Shown one piece after another: positions 18,356 to 26,146 of a stretch of 55,852 nucleotides of DNA (position 1 is the stretch's first letter; each line of letters begins with the position of its first letter). This stretch comes from an uncultured Clostridia bacterium (GTDB lineage Bacteria > Bacillota > Clostridia > Oscillospirales > Ruminococcaceae). The notes under the pieces were generated by a model. It saw nothing but the letters and a program-made list of their open reading frames with translations. It was not told where the DNA came from and ran no database searches. Where the stretch lies: the NCBI GenBank assembly GCA_945829235.1, contig CALZUA010000021.1, forward strand, positions 1 through 55,852, written 5' to 3'. The translations under genes and the position numbers were made by a program.

Positions 18356-20217
18356 CGCTTCTTCAACCCCTTATCAACGCTGATTTTCGGCATTTCGGGA
18401 GCGTTCTGCTTCTTTTTCTTCGATACAGCGTTGTTGATTTTATTCTGAATAACGCTCTGCTTCTTTGCCTTTGCAACAGCGTTCCGAGCGTTCTCAAGCG
18501 GAATATCAAAATTCCTTGCGATTTTCTCCTCAACACCCACGGTTGAGAAATTATAGGTGCGGGATTTGCCGCCCATTGACACGCTAAAGACATTATCGCC
18601 CGTGCGTTCAATGTGCATTTCCTTTGAGATACCCTGTTTGTTGACGGTGCGTTCCTCGATTTTGGAACGAGTTTGGCTCTCGATTTTGACCGCCTTTGAA
18701 ACCGCCTTGTCAGCTTGATACTCCGACATTCCGAGCTTTGAAACACAGAGCGTTTTCATCTCGTCTTGGCTCATTTTCGCAGGAGTTAAGCCGACCACAT
18801 TATCGCCGTGGCGAATAACTATATGTGTGTCTTGACCGTCCTTGAAATTCACAGCATCAAACCTTGTGTCACGCAGCGTTAAATCATCGCTCTGATAGCG
18901 GATATTCGTGCGTAGAGCGTCCAAATTCTCAATCTGCGTTGGCTTTGCGAAATATGCTTCTCGGTCAAGGCTTAAATCATAGCAGACCTTATTTGCGGCA
19001 ATATCCGCTTTCGCCGCCGAGTAGCCGAGGTTTTCCTGCAAAGCCTGCGACACCTGTTCTTTGGTGAGCTTATCGGCAGGGAGCGTAACGCTCTTTCCAC
19101 TTAAATCATCTGAAACAACAATCTCCTTTGTTTCAGATTGAGCAAAAGCCGCAGCTCGTTCCTCGGCATACTCATTCCGCAGAGCGTTCACCTCGTCTTG
19201 AATAGCCAAATCATAAGCGTTGGTTTCGGAAATGTCATAGACAGTAACCGAGGTAAATGCTTGTTTGCCGTTATCGTCAAGAACGGGATTTCCGCTTTCA
19301 TCAACCTGCGGAGCGAGGATTTCAACGCCCTTTGCGTTCTCGTTCAGAGTGTACCCCTGCTGTTCCCAAAAGGCTTTTCCTGCCGCCTGTTTCGCATACG
19401 GCATTTCTCTCTCGATAATCTGCATATTGTGTTCGCTGTACTGCGGAATATCGACATTCCTGTTCTGCATATCGGAAAGAATACTGTCGTAAACGTTGGA
19501 ACGCTGTTCAGAGCCGATTTCCGCATTTGTAAGAGCGTCTATCCGTGCCGAGATTTCCGTTTGCCTTTCCGTTTCGGGAACATTGGCGATAATGGAGCAA
19601 TTCTCCGCAACCTCGTCATAAGTCCGCTTGTAGTCTGCTTTGATTACAGCGACCTGTTCGGCACATTCGGCGGGATAGATACACGAGATTTTTCCGTCTT
19701 TACCACCAACGAATTGGCACTCAATACCGTTTTCCTCAAAGGCGGTTTTCAGCGTGGAAACATTGTTTTCGCTGACGGAAAAGCACTTAACGCTCTGCGG
19801 TGCTTCTTTGAGCCTGTCCTGCATAACCTCGTTGGTGATTTGCTGTATTGCTCCCTTGTCACGTTCAAGAAACTCAATCGTCCGCTTTTCGCCGTTACCG
19901 ATTATAGCAATAGGGATTTTGTATTGCTTTGCTTTTGCGGCAATCTGCTCTGCATCACGGGCAAGGAAATTGCTTGTGGTGGAAATCGGGGAGTTAGCCT
20001 TTTGTGCTTCAACAACAAGGTTTTTCGCCGATACAGTACCCAGCGACCTTGCATTAGCGATTTTGCCGCCGACATCATTTATTCCGTCAACGGACTTGTG
20101 ATAGACCTCCGACAGCAGCTTTTGAGCAAGCGGAGCAAGCATTTTTATTAACTCCAATGCGACCTCAATAGCTTTTTGGCTCGTTTGCAGCGTCGCAGAA
20201 GCTATTTCGTCAGACAT
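18352..20217 (-). CDS. PcfB/DUF3801-like relaxosome accessory protein, extended
   Basis: 621 residues, ATG behind ATGGAGGTAATTCT. The N-terminal region (about 5-150) resembles DUF3801/PcfB: a helical segment (ALELIKMLAPLAQKL), then IAAKAKQYKIPIAIIGN and ERDKGAIQQITNEVM. PcfB-type proteins sit immediately before the coupling protein and help dock the relaxosome; here the stop overlaps the coupling gene start by 4 bp. Residues 150-621 are an unusual extension of several alpha/beta modules of about 60-70 residues, including the related pair LTKEQVSQALQENLGYSAAKAD and MSQDEMKTLCVSKLGMSEYQAD, then a very basic tail. Family call moderate, extension unrecognised. Confidence 0.6.
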   Translation of the reverse strand: MSDEIASATLQTSQKAIEVALELIKMLAPLAQKLLSEVYHKSVDGINDVGGKIANARSLGTVSAKNLVVEAQKANSPISTTSNFLARDAEQIAAKAKQYKIPIAIIGNGEKRTIEFLERDKGAIQQITNEVMQDRLKEAPQSVKCFSVSENNVSTLKTAFEENGIECQFVGGKDGKISCIYPAECAEQVAVIKADYKRTYDEVAENCSIIANVPETERQTEISARIDALTNAEIGSEQRSNVYDSILSDMQNRNVDIPQYSEHNMQIIEREMPYAKQAAGKAFWEQQGYTLNENAKGVEILAPQVDESGNPVLDDNGKQAFTSVTVYDISETNAYDLAIQDEVNALRNEYAEERAAAFAQSETKEIVVSDDLSGKSVTLPADKLTKEQVSQALQENLGYSAAKADIAANKVCYDLSLDREAYFAKPTQIENLDALRTNIRYQSDDLTLRDTRFDAVNFKDGQDTHIVIRHGDNVVGLTPAKMSQDEMKTLCVSKLGMSEYQADKAVSKAVKIESQTRSKIEERTVNKQGISKEMHIERTGDNVFSVSMGGKSRTYNFSTVGVEEKIARNFDIPLENARNAVAKAKKQSVIQNKINNAVSKKKKQNAPEMPKISVDKGLKKR

Positions 20218-20249
20218 AGAATTACCTCCATTCTGTTTTATTGCGGTCA

Positions 20250-20357
20250 GGCGGTGCTGAAGAAAAAGGTGCTACATATAGCATCGTGTTCGCTTGGTTG
20301 TGCGGCGTCCGTGCCGCACTTTTGGCGAACACTATGCAACATCGTGTTGCACCGCCG
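20250..20357. repeat. Hairpin unit D with flanking hairpins
   Basis: From left: TGCTA-CATA-TAGCA (20272-20283 region); outer stem GTGTTCGC (20286-20293)/GCGAACAC (20325-20332); inner GTGCGGC (20300-20306)/GCCGCAC (20313-20319) with loop GTCCGT (ACGGAC on minus); TGCAACA-TCG-TGTTGCA (20335-20351). GCGGTGC and GCACCGC close the whole. It is close to the reverse complement of unit B, lying between the PcfB-like gene and the next upstream gene. Confidence 0.85.
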
Positions 20358-20369
20358 CCGCAAGGTAGT

Positions 20370-20645
20370 TTATTCGGCTCTCGATACATAGCCGTACTTT
20401 TCCAAATCCAACAGATTTGCGGCGGCTACGCACTCGCCCTCGTAGGTGTATTTTCTGAAATTCTCGGCTGTGAACTTCATCTCGGTGGTGAAATAGGTGA
20501 GAAGAATAGCGAGCAAGCCGAGATGACTGAAATTAAGCCGCTTATCGGGGATAACCTCCGAGAAAGCAACATTGTTGGTAAGCCTGTAAACAACAGGCTT
20601 TGCGTTGCCCTCGTCAGATGTTCTGCGAAACTTTCCGTAATTCAT
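20370..20645 (-). CDS. Small winged-helix-like protein
   Basis: 91 residues from MNYGKFRRTS; an upstream Met at 20720 lies within the neighbouring gene. The C-terminal half (LGLLAILLTYFTTEMKFTAENFRK ... AANLLDLEKYGYVSRAE) matches the helix-turn-wing pattern of the N-terminus of the DUF6017 protein at 25078 (LLSVILSLPPDW...LEQYGYVSRTQ). It could bind DNA as a replication or transfer regulator. The ribosome site is weak (GGGGGCTTACGGA). Function not established. Confidence 0.55.
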   Translation of the reverse strand: MNYGKFRRTSDEGNAKPVVYRLTNNVAFSEVIPDKRLNFSHLGLLAILLTYFTTEMKFTAENFRKYTYEGECVAAANLLDLEKYGYVSRAE

Positions 20646-20661
20646 TCCGTAAGCCCCCAAA

Positions 20662-20892
20662 TCAGCGGTGGTGCGTTTTCTTCGGCGTGGGCGCAACACA
20701 CTCAAAGCCCATTTTCGCAAAGTTTTCTTTCCACTTGCCGTAGATAGAGGTTTCGCTCATCGGGGAGTGTTTGTCGATATTTTCAAAGTCGATAGAGAAC
20801 TCGCCGTTTATAGCGGTTACTCTCCAAGTTATTCCGTCGTTCTTGTTCTTAACCAAGTCACCGACCTTGAGATTGTCAAGCATATTTGCCAT
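20662..20892 (-). CDS. Small protein of unknown function
   Basis: 76 residues, ATG with AACAGGAGGAATTATT. MANMLDNLKVGDLVKNKNDG and TWRVTAINGEFSIDFENI suggest a small beta-barrel (SH3/KOW-like look), but no family is recognised. It lies between the PAPS-reductase-like gene and the small winged-helix gene in the same direction, 15 bp after the former. Confidence 0.6.
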   Translation of the reverse strand: MANMLDNLKVGDLVKNKNDGITWRVTAINGEFSIDFENIDKHSPMSETSIYGKWKENFAKMGFECVAPTPKKTHHR

Positions 20893-20907
20893 AATAATTC
20901 CTCCTGT

Positions 20908-21711
20908 TTAATCAATAAGTTTGTGCAGCTCGTTGAAAAAGGCTCTATTCCTTATCGACAAGCCGTTTGCGAGGTATTTATCCTCTAAATCAAAGCGTGT
21001 TTCAAGCTGTTCGACAGAGAAATCTGCACGGAAATTTCTCCAAGTGCGGTTATCCCAATCTTTGAGCTTTGCCCACAAATCGGGGAAATGCTTGTATAAC
21101 TGCCGCAACTCATCAAGAGATTGCAAAGGACAGCACCAACAAGATACCCTATGGAAATGCTCGTAAAGACCGCCCCAATCAAAGCCTTTTTCATAGCAAT
21201 ATTTCAGGCAGTCGGCTTCGGTCATATTCCAATCGACAAGTGGGTGAATGTGTGTTGCCGATTTATTTCGCTTGCGTTCAAGGCGGTACTGCTCATCGGC
21301 AGCGATACCGACATACTCCAAAACATTGTAGTTTTCACGAAGCGGCTTCAGGAATTTCTCACGGGGAGCGTCCTTTAGCCGAGAGGTACACCAGCGCATT
21401 TTTGGTCCTGCCCAGCTATATCCATTTGAGCTGTTGCCGCCTTGCTTGGTGGATAGCGAATTGTCCTTGCGTTCAATCGGGCATTCCAACATCAAGTATT
21501 CATAGCTAAAATCGGACATCACACGGGTAATCGGTATTCCGACAGCTTCTTCGACCTTGCGAATATGCTCGTACATCTGCGGAAATTCAATGCCCGTGTC
21601 ACAGAACAGAACGCAATCAATCGGCATTTTCCGTTCCACCATTCCGAGCAGCATAGCCGTGCTGTCTTTGCCGCCCGAAAAGGAAACGAGGTTAAATGTA
21701 GGCTTGTTCGT
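20908..21711 (-). CDS. PAPS-reductase-family protein with apparent ACG start
   Basis: 267 residues when read from 21711. The PP-loop SFSGGKDSTAM at residues 11-20 binds ATP or PAPS-like substrate. A four-Cys-like cluster (RWCTSR; SCWCCPLQS) probably binds metal or an Fe-S centre. Such proteins are common in ICEs and phages, where substrate is unknown; sulfur chemistry on DNA or tRNA is possible. The first ATG in frame (21654) would delete the PP-loop. The expected start, MNKPTFNLVSFSGG by homology, is at 21711, where the codon is ACG, well placed after GGAGGTGATAGAA. So the ATG seems to have mutated to ACG, reducing translation or silencing the gene. Confidence 0.75.
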   Translation of the reverse strand, partial: TNKPTFNLVSFSGGKDSTAMLLGMVERKMPIDCVLFCDTGIEFPQMYEHIRKVEEAVGIPITRVMSDFSYEYLMLECPIERKDNSLSTKQGGNSSNGYSWAGPKMRWCTSRLKDAPREKFLKPLRENYNVLEYVGIAADEQYRLERKRNKSATHIHPLVDWNMTEADCLKYCYEKGFDWGGLYEHFHRVSCWCCPLQSLDELRQLYKHFPDLWAKLKDWDNRTWRNFRADFSVEQLETRFDLEDKYLANGLSIRNRAFFNELHKLID

Positions 21712-21746
21712 TTTCTATCACCTCCAATCGTGCCGGAAAACACAAA

Positions 21747-21775
21747 AAGCCGACTGCTTTTTCTGCAATCGGCTT
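21747..21775 (-). terminator. Terminator after the zeta-type gene
   Basis: AAGCCGATTGC / GCAGTCGGCTT (one mismatch) followed in the minus direction by a run of T. It separates the zeta-type gene from the PAPS-reductase-like gene. Confidence 0.8.
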
Positions 21776-21795
21776 AATGGTTTACATATTCAATT

Positions 21796-22809
21796 TTATT
21801 TGTGCGGCGGCTTCGGCTTATGCGTTAAACCTTTTGATTGACGGTGTTCGTTGCGCCTTTGAACATACATCTGCGACAAGTCGGGATTTTCTCGGAGAAT
21901 GTCGTTCACCTCGTCGATTTTTGCACGAAGAACACGGCAGTTGGTTTCTGCCTGTTGTAAGCGTTCGGTAAGCGTGGGCTTCAGAGCGGTAGCCAAGTCC
22001 TCGCAGGAGCCGCTGTACTCAATCAGTTTCGGGCGGCAGCCTAACGGAACATCGTTGTTCCACTTGCTGAAACCGTCAACGAGTTCAGAACGGTTTTTAA
22101 GCGTTTCATAGGTTGCGCTGATACCGTTTCCGTATTTGGTGACAAGCTCAGGCTTAATGTATCTGCCTGTTTCAAGAAAGCGGTTAATCATTCTGCCGAG
22201 AGCCTTGTTTCGGTCTAACTCGTTGAAATGTATATAAACGGAGTAGCCCTGTTTCTTAACGGCGGCGATAATATCCGTAAGCTCATCGCAATCGCCACCA
22301 ACACGGGGATATGTAATGTTCTCTCCATTCCGCACCGCCGCCTTGAACTGCCTGTCGGCAATGAGTTGGCTTTCCTTGTGGACTATTCCCGCACCCCAAC
22401 CGTCATTGTATTCGGGGAGAAGTTTCTTTGCTTCATCGCTGTCAATTATCCGAGAATGATACATCTCGGAAATAGGCTCAACAAGTGCGGAAGATTTTCC
22501 CGACGCAGGTAATCCGATAACAATATCAAGCCGCTTTTCTCTGCGGATTTCACCCGTGAGAGAAACGTGACCGCTATCGTCCGTGACCGCACTGCCGGAC
22601 TTTTGCAATCGGTTATACACACCGTTCTGAATACCCTCACGGTCTTTCAGTTTGACGGTTGGAACACCGTTTCCCAAGCAAGAATTAGCTTCTCGGATTT
22701 CCTTGAGCTGCCCGATTTCCGCTTCGGGAACATTCTCGCCGTTCGCAAGCCGTTTCAGAACGCTTTGCATTTCCTCCGAAACAGGCTCGCCCGTCAGCTT
22801 GTTTATCAA
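21796..22809 (-). CDS. Zeta-toxin-family kinase
   Basis: 337 residues, TTG start behind AAGGGGGTGATTTAA. Walker A GLPASGKSS lies near residue 105, followed by IIDSDEAKKLLPEYNDGWGAGIVHKES (the substrate-binding Asp/Glu region of zeta kinases) and a later Arg-containing lid (LGRMINRFLETGRYI). Zeta kinases phosphorylate UDP-GlcNAc or related substrates. The N-terminal 90 residues and a C-terminal coiled coil (TERLQQAETNCRVLRAKID) are additions. No epsilon antitoxin is recognisable; the small acidic proteins upstream (82 and 65 residues) are candidates by position only. It may be a toxin or simply an ICE-associated P-loop kinase. Confidence 0.8.
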   Translation of the reverse strand: MINKLTGEPVSEEMQSVLKRLANGENVPEAEIGQLKEIREANSCLGNGVPTVKLKDREGIQNGVYNRLQKSGSAVTDDSGHVSLTGEIRREKRLDIVIGLPASGKSSALVEPISEMYHSRIIDSDEAKKLLPEYNDGWGAGIVHKESQLIADRQFKAAVRNGENITYPRVGGDCDELTDIIAAVKKQGYSVYIHFNELDRNKALGRMINRFLETGRYIKPELVTKYGNGISATYETLKNRSELVDGFSKWNNDVPLGCRPKLIEYSGSCEDLATALKPTLTERLQQAETNCRVLRAKIDEVNDILRENPDLSQMYVQRRNEHRQSKGLTHKPKPPHK

Positions 22810-22832
22810 TTAAATCACCCCCTTAACGCAAA

Positions 22833-22862
22833 AAAGCGGAGAACTTTTACATTCTCCGCTTT
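22833..22862 (-). terminator. Terminator before the zeta-type gene
   Basis: AAAGCGGAGAA / TTCTCCGCTTT, 11-bp stem, then a run of six T in the minus direction. It lies after the 82-residue gene and directly before the zeta-type ribosome site, so it may act as an attenuator for it. Confidence 0.85.
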
Positions 22863-22879
22863 GCGTATATTCAGTTGTA

Positions 22880-23128
22880 TCAGATGTCGGCAGCGGTTAT
22901 CACACCGTCCTCAATCATCAGCCGTTCCTGTTCCTCAAACGGCATATCCCGTATCATATCCTTGTGAGCAAAAGCCCAATTCAGAACATCAACGAATTTA
23001 GGATTAAAGTCCTTGTGGTACTTTCTGTCCTCCAGCTCAACCATAAACTTGATTGACCAAGAAGATGTAAACTCACCCCACTCGACCTCCTCAATACCGA
23101 TTGCGCTGAAACCCTCGATTTTCTCCAT
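22880..23128 (-). CDS. Small acidic protein of unknown function
   Basis: 82 residues, ATG behind AGAAAGGAGCTTCTT (MEKIEGFSAIGIEEVEWG). It contains the pattern WSIKFMVELEDRKYHKDFNPKF and an acidic end. An in-frame longer reading to 23257 lacks a ribosome site and crosses the upstream gene. No motif recognised. It is upstream of the zeta-type gene behind a terminator and could be its partner, though nothing shows this. Confidence 0.6.
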   Translation of the reverse strand: MEKIEGFSAIGIEEVEWGEFTSSWSIKFMVELEDRKYHKDFNPKFVDVLNWAFAHKDMIRDMPFEEQERLMIEDGVITAADI

Positions 23129-23165
23129 AAGAAGCTCCTTTCTGCCGCATTGTTTCCTGTTTCCA

Positions 23166-23360
23166 TTATACAACATAAGCGGCGGCATTGTCAAGGAGAA
23201 CACGAATATCCCGCAGCTCGTCAATAGTGGAAAGCTCCTTGTTTTTCTCCCGAACATCGTGTTTCAGATTACACAAGGCATTTTCCACATCTTCGTAGTC
23301 TATGCCGCTGTTCTCCATATCCTCCACAACTGCGGCAAGCACCGTTGACAAACTCACCAT
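23166..23360 (-). CDS. Small acidic helical protein
   Basis: 64 residues from the Met at 23360 (AGGAGAATGGTT upstream; a Met two codons earlier is too close to the site). MVSLSTVLAAVVEDMENSG and VLLDNAAAYVV look helical; net negative. It begins 10 bp after the XRE regulator stop and is likely co-transcribed. Function unknown. Confidence 0.55.
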   Translation of the reverse strand: MVSLSTVLAAVVEDMENSGIDYEDVENALCNLKHDVREKNKELSTIDELRDIRVLLDNAAAYVV

Positions 23361-23370
23361 AACCATTCTC

Positions 23371-23982
23371 CTAAATGAAATCGGCTACAAGAGCGTTGCG
23401 GCAGAGAACATAAAGTTCGGTAGGGAGTATGTTCTTGTAATGCAGTTCGGTAAGGATTTCAAGGTGGCTTACGAATTTGAGAAAACGACATTCCTGCTCC
23501 GAGAGAAAAGGTTTGCCGAGCAAGTAGTCGGTAGTCACCCCAAAGTAGTTTGCAAGACACTCAAGCACGACAATATTCGGATAATTATCTTCGTTCTCGA
23601 AGGTTTCAAGCAAATCCGCCGGAATGTCTGTCGCTTCGGCAATATCATCAAAGGATAATCCACCTTCTTCACGCAGAAATCTGAACTGCTCCGCAAATCG
23701 GTGGAGAGTATCGGGCGGCACATTGTTTTCGTAAGGAATATCTGCCGTATTTTCCTCGGCGGCAGCTTCGCTGTCGGCTTTGTCTTTCTCATCGTTGTAG
23801 AGCGTGGTAATCTTCACATCAAGAGCGTCCGCAAGTTTGTTGAGCGTGGTGTATCTCGGCATCATCTTGTTTTCTTCGTACTTGCCGATATGCCTGTTAT
23901 CGACACCCGAAATAGACGAAAGCTCGTCAATGGTAAGACCTTTTGCTTCTCTTGCAGCTCTTATTTTTTCGCCAATAGTCAT
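23371..23982 (-). CDS. XRE-family regulator with two HTH domains
   Basis: 203 residues from MTIGEKIRAAREAKG (GAAAGGACGTAATT). First HTH at 4-60 (LTIDELSSISGVDNRHIGKYE). After an acidic linker, a second XRE-like domain at about 115-170 (LSFDDIAEATDIPADLLETFE, then YFGVTTDYLLGKPFL). The frame also contains a TTG at 24051 behind a very good AAAGGAGGGCG site, which would add 23 residues in frame; both starts may be used. It is likely the element's master regulator or a replication-region repressor, judging by its position next to the DUF6017 and Par genes. Confidence 0.88.
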   Translation of the reverse strand: MTIGEKIRAAREAKGLTIDELSSISGVDNRHIGKYEENKMMPRYTTLNKLADALDVKITTLYNDEKDKADSEAAAEENTADIPYENNVPPDTLHRFAEQFRFLREEGGLSFDDIAEATDIPADLLETFENEDNYPNIVVLECLANYFGVTTDYLLGKPFLSEQECRFLKFVSHLEILTELHYKNILPTELYVLCRNALVADFI

Positions 23983-24094
23983 AATTACGTCCTTTCTGAA
24001 AAAAGAAAATGTGGTGAAAGCCGAAACCCTCGGCAAACGGGTATGTAACGGCAATAACGCCCTCCTTTCGCATAGCCTGTCGGGAAAACGCTTC

Positions 24095-25078
24095 TCAAAT
24101 AACGCCCTCACGAATGTCGTTGTAAGCCATATTCGCAAAGAAATTGCTTACCGTTGACTTTGAGTTATAGAGCGTTGTGATGAGATACGAGCGTATATTC
24201 CCGATACGGCTTGAATTGTGATGTAAAGCGTACAGAACGTAGTCGATTTCTTCGTCCGTGAGCTTCAGGAAACGGCTCTTAACAACCTCTTGCGATACCG
24301 CTTCGCCGTTTACACGGATAGTCGGCGAACTTGAACATACCACGTCCGTCATAATCGAAACCAACTCGTCCACTTGCTGTCTTTCGCCGATATTACGAGC
24401 ATATTTATCCTCGTAGGAGATGTTTTCACGGATTATCTCGCCGTACAACTCCCGTTCGGCAATAGACGAAAACGAAATATTCTTGCCTTTGTCTATCAAT
24501 TCAATCCTGTCCTCACGCTCCTGCGCCTGCGCAGGAGTGAATGAGTGAATTGATTTGTCGGTATTTAATATATTTATATTTAATTTTTCAATGGTGTCCG
24601 CTTGTGTTTTATCCGCTGTCGGAGTAACCGTTGACGGATTTTCCGCTGACGGACAAACAGAAAAATTACGCTTTCTCTTAATCTTTGGCGCAGAACTGTT
24701 CGGCTTACGCTCCGCAGCGTTATCATCGGGAGCGTCCTTTTCGGGCGAGTCCTGTTCGGACGGAACATAGTCGGGGTTGTCGGTGGGATTTTCGTACACT
24801 CTGTACTCGTTCTGTGCCATTCGTCCACGCTCGTCACGGAGCTGTGTTCGGGAAACATAACCGTACTGCTCAAGCTCCTTGATAGCGGTCTTTACGCTGT
24901 CAATACCGTCTGCGGCGATAACAGCCAAGCCTGTGATTGTGTAGTCCCAATCGGGCGGCAAACTCAAAATAACGGACAGCAGCCCCTTTGACTTGTAGGA
25001 GAGCCGCCTGTCCTTTAGGTGCGTGTTCGACATAACCGTGTAATTAGCGGTTTTCTCAACTCTGAATACTGTTGACAT
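24095..25078 (-). CDS. DUF6017 replication-initiator-like wHTH protein
   Basis: 327 residues. The N-terminal winged helix (FRVEKTANYTVMSNTHLKD, LSYKSKGLLSVILSLPPDW, AIKELEQYGYVSR) is as in Firmicutes element replication initiators. It is followed by a Ser/Pro/Lys linker and the C-terminal DUF6017-type domain (about 215-327: YEDKYARNIGERQQVDELV ... SYLITTLYNSKSTVSNFF). In Tn1549-like elements this gene sits beside parA/parB, as here, and may start plasmid-like replication of the excised circle (inference). ATG has GAGGAATTGAT upstream. Confidence 0.85.
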   Translation of the reverse strand: MSTVFRVEKTANYTVMSNTHLKDRRLSYKSKGLLSVILSLPPDWDYTITGLAVIAADGIDSVKTAIKELEQYGYVSRTQLRDERGRMAQNEYRVYENPTDNPDYVPSEQDSPEKDAPDDNAAERKPNSSAPKIKRKRNFSVCPSAENPSTVTPTADKTQADTIEKLNINILNTDKSIHSFTPAQAQEREDRIELIDKGKNISFSSIAERELYGEIIRENISYEDKYARNIGERQQVDELVSIMTDVVCSSSPTIRVNGEAVSQEVVKSRFLKLTDEEIDYVLYALHHNSSRIGNIRSYLITTLYNSKSTVSNFFANMAYNDIREGVI

Positions 25079-25124
25079 ATCAATTCCTCTTTTCCTCTTT
25101 CAGCGCAGCTAACGCCAATAAAAA

Positions 25125-25151
25125 AGCCGACCACCCCTACGGCAGTCGGCT
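25125..25151 (-). terminator. Terminator after parB
   Basis: AGCCGAC / GTCGGCT stem extended by partly paired bases around CCACCCCTACGGCA, then six T in the minus direction. It separates parA-parB from the DUF6017 gene. Confidence 0.8.
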
Positions 25152-25161
25152 GAACGTACTA

Positions 25162-26142
25162 TTAAATTGTGCTTCTTCTCCGAAGCTTTTCTGCAAGACC
25201 GTTGATTACCTCAAAGTCGTTGTCGCTTGCTATTTCAAGAAGCTGCGTGGTGTATCGTGCAAGGGCGGCGGCTTCGCTGTCCGAGAGCAGAAGCGGCTCG
25301 TAACTCTCCGAAACAATCTCAACATCGTCATTGTCGGGAACATCGCCGCCTGTAATTTCCTCCTCGGTGTCCTCAATCTCATCGGCGATTTCATCAACCT
25401 CTGAAACGGGCGGAGGTGAGGATTTTTCTTTTTTCGGCTTTGGAGGAGATTTCTTCTGTATCTCCTTAACCTCTTTATGAGAAATATCGGGCTTGTTCTC
25501 GATAATATCCCTTTGCTGTTCGGGAGCGAGCTTTGCGACCTCGTTTGCGGTGGATATAGACATCTCGCCGGACTTGACCGCCTGTTCAATATCGGGAATA
25601 GCGTTATGCTTGATATTATCAATCTTTGCGACTTGTGCAGGGGACACATTCAGGACCTTTGCGATATTATCCCTCATTTTGCCCTTGACGGGCTTGCCGG
25701 CTTCGTCAAGAGCCTTGAAGATACGCTCCAGCTCCTCGTATTCACGCATAGTGTCTGCGTCCGAATACTTACGCTGTGTAGCGTTCATCATTATTAGGTC
25801 TAACTGCGTTTCCTCGTGAGATTTCGCACTCTTGACATAGCAGGGAACGGTAGTTGATTTGTACCGCCCCTCATCAACAAGCCGATTTATAGCCGTTAGC
25901 CGCCTGTGACCGCTTATAAGCCGATACTGTCCGTTCTCTGCCGTTTCCACGATAAGAACGCTCATAAGCCCCTGTCGTTCAATATCCTCGGCGAGTTCCT
26001 CAATATCCGACATCTCATAGAAATTGTCCTCGTTCGGCTGAATATCCTCTATCTCAATCATCTTCAGGCTGTCGATAAAGCTGTCAGAAGCCGCTGTTTT
26101 CAAATCCTCGGCTATTGCGTTGGTGAGTTTAAGTTTAGCCAT
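25162..26142 (-). CDS. parB: ParB/Spo0J-family partition protein
   Basis: 326 residues. Residues 30-120 are the ParB nuclease-like/CTPase domain (IQPNEDNFYEMSDIEELAEDI, LISGHRRLTAI with the GxRR-type motif), followed by a KorB-like HTH (DNIAKVLNVSPAQVAKIDNI), an acidic Pro/Glu linker and a C-terminal dimerising helix. It starts 4 bp after the parA stop behind GAAAGGGTGTGATTGA. With ParA it segregates the excised or replicating element. Confidence 0.93.
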   Translation of the reverse strand: MAKLKLTNAIAEDLKTAASDSFIDSLKMIEIEDIQPNEDNFYEMSDIEELAEDIERQGLMSVLIVETAENGQYRLISGHRRLTAINRLVDEGRYKSTTVPCYVKSAKSHEETQLDLIMMNATQRKYSDADTMREYEELERIFKALDEAGKPVKGKMRDNIAKVLNVSPAQVAKIDNIKHNAIPDIEQAVKSGEMSISTANEVAKLAPEQQRDIIENKPDISHKEVKEIQKKSPPKPKKEKSSPPPVSEVDEIADEIEDTEEEITGGDVPDNDDVEIVSESYEPLLLSDSEAAALARYTTQLLEIASDNDFEVINGLAEKLRRRSTI

Positions 26143-26146
26143 TCAA

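Noticed and set aside
19138-20151. 337-codon plus-strand frame
   Set aside because: Antisense shadow of the PcfB-like gene.
24020-24060. Separate leader peptide before the XRE gene
   Set aside because: The TTG at 24051 has a strong ribosome site but is in frame with the XRE gene, so it is an alternative start rather than a peptide.
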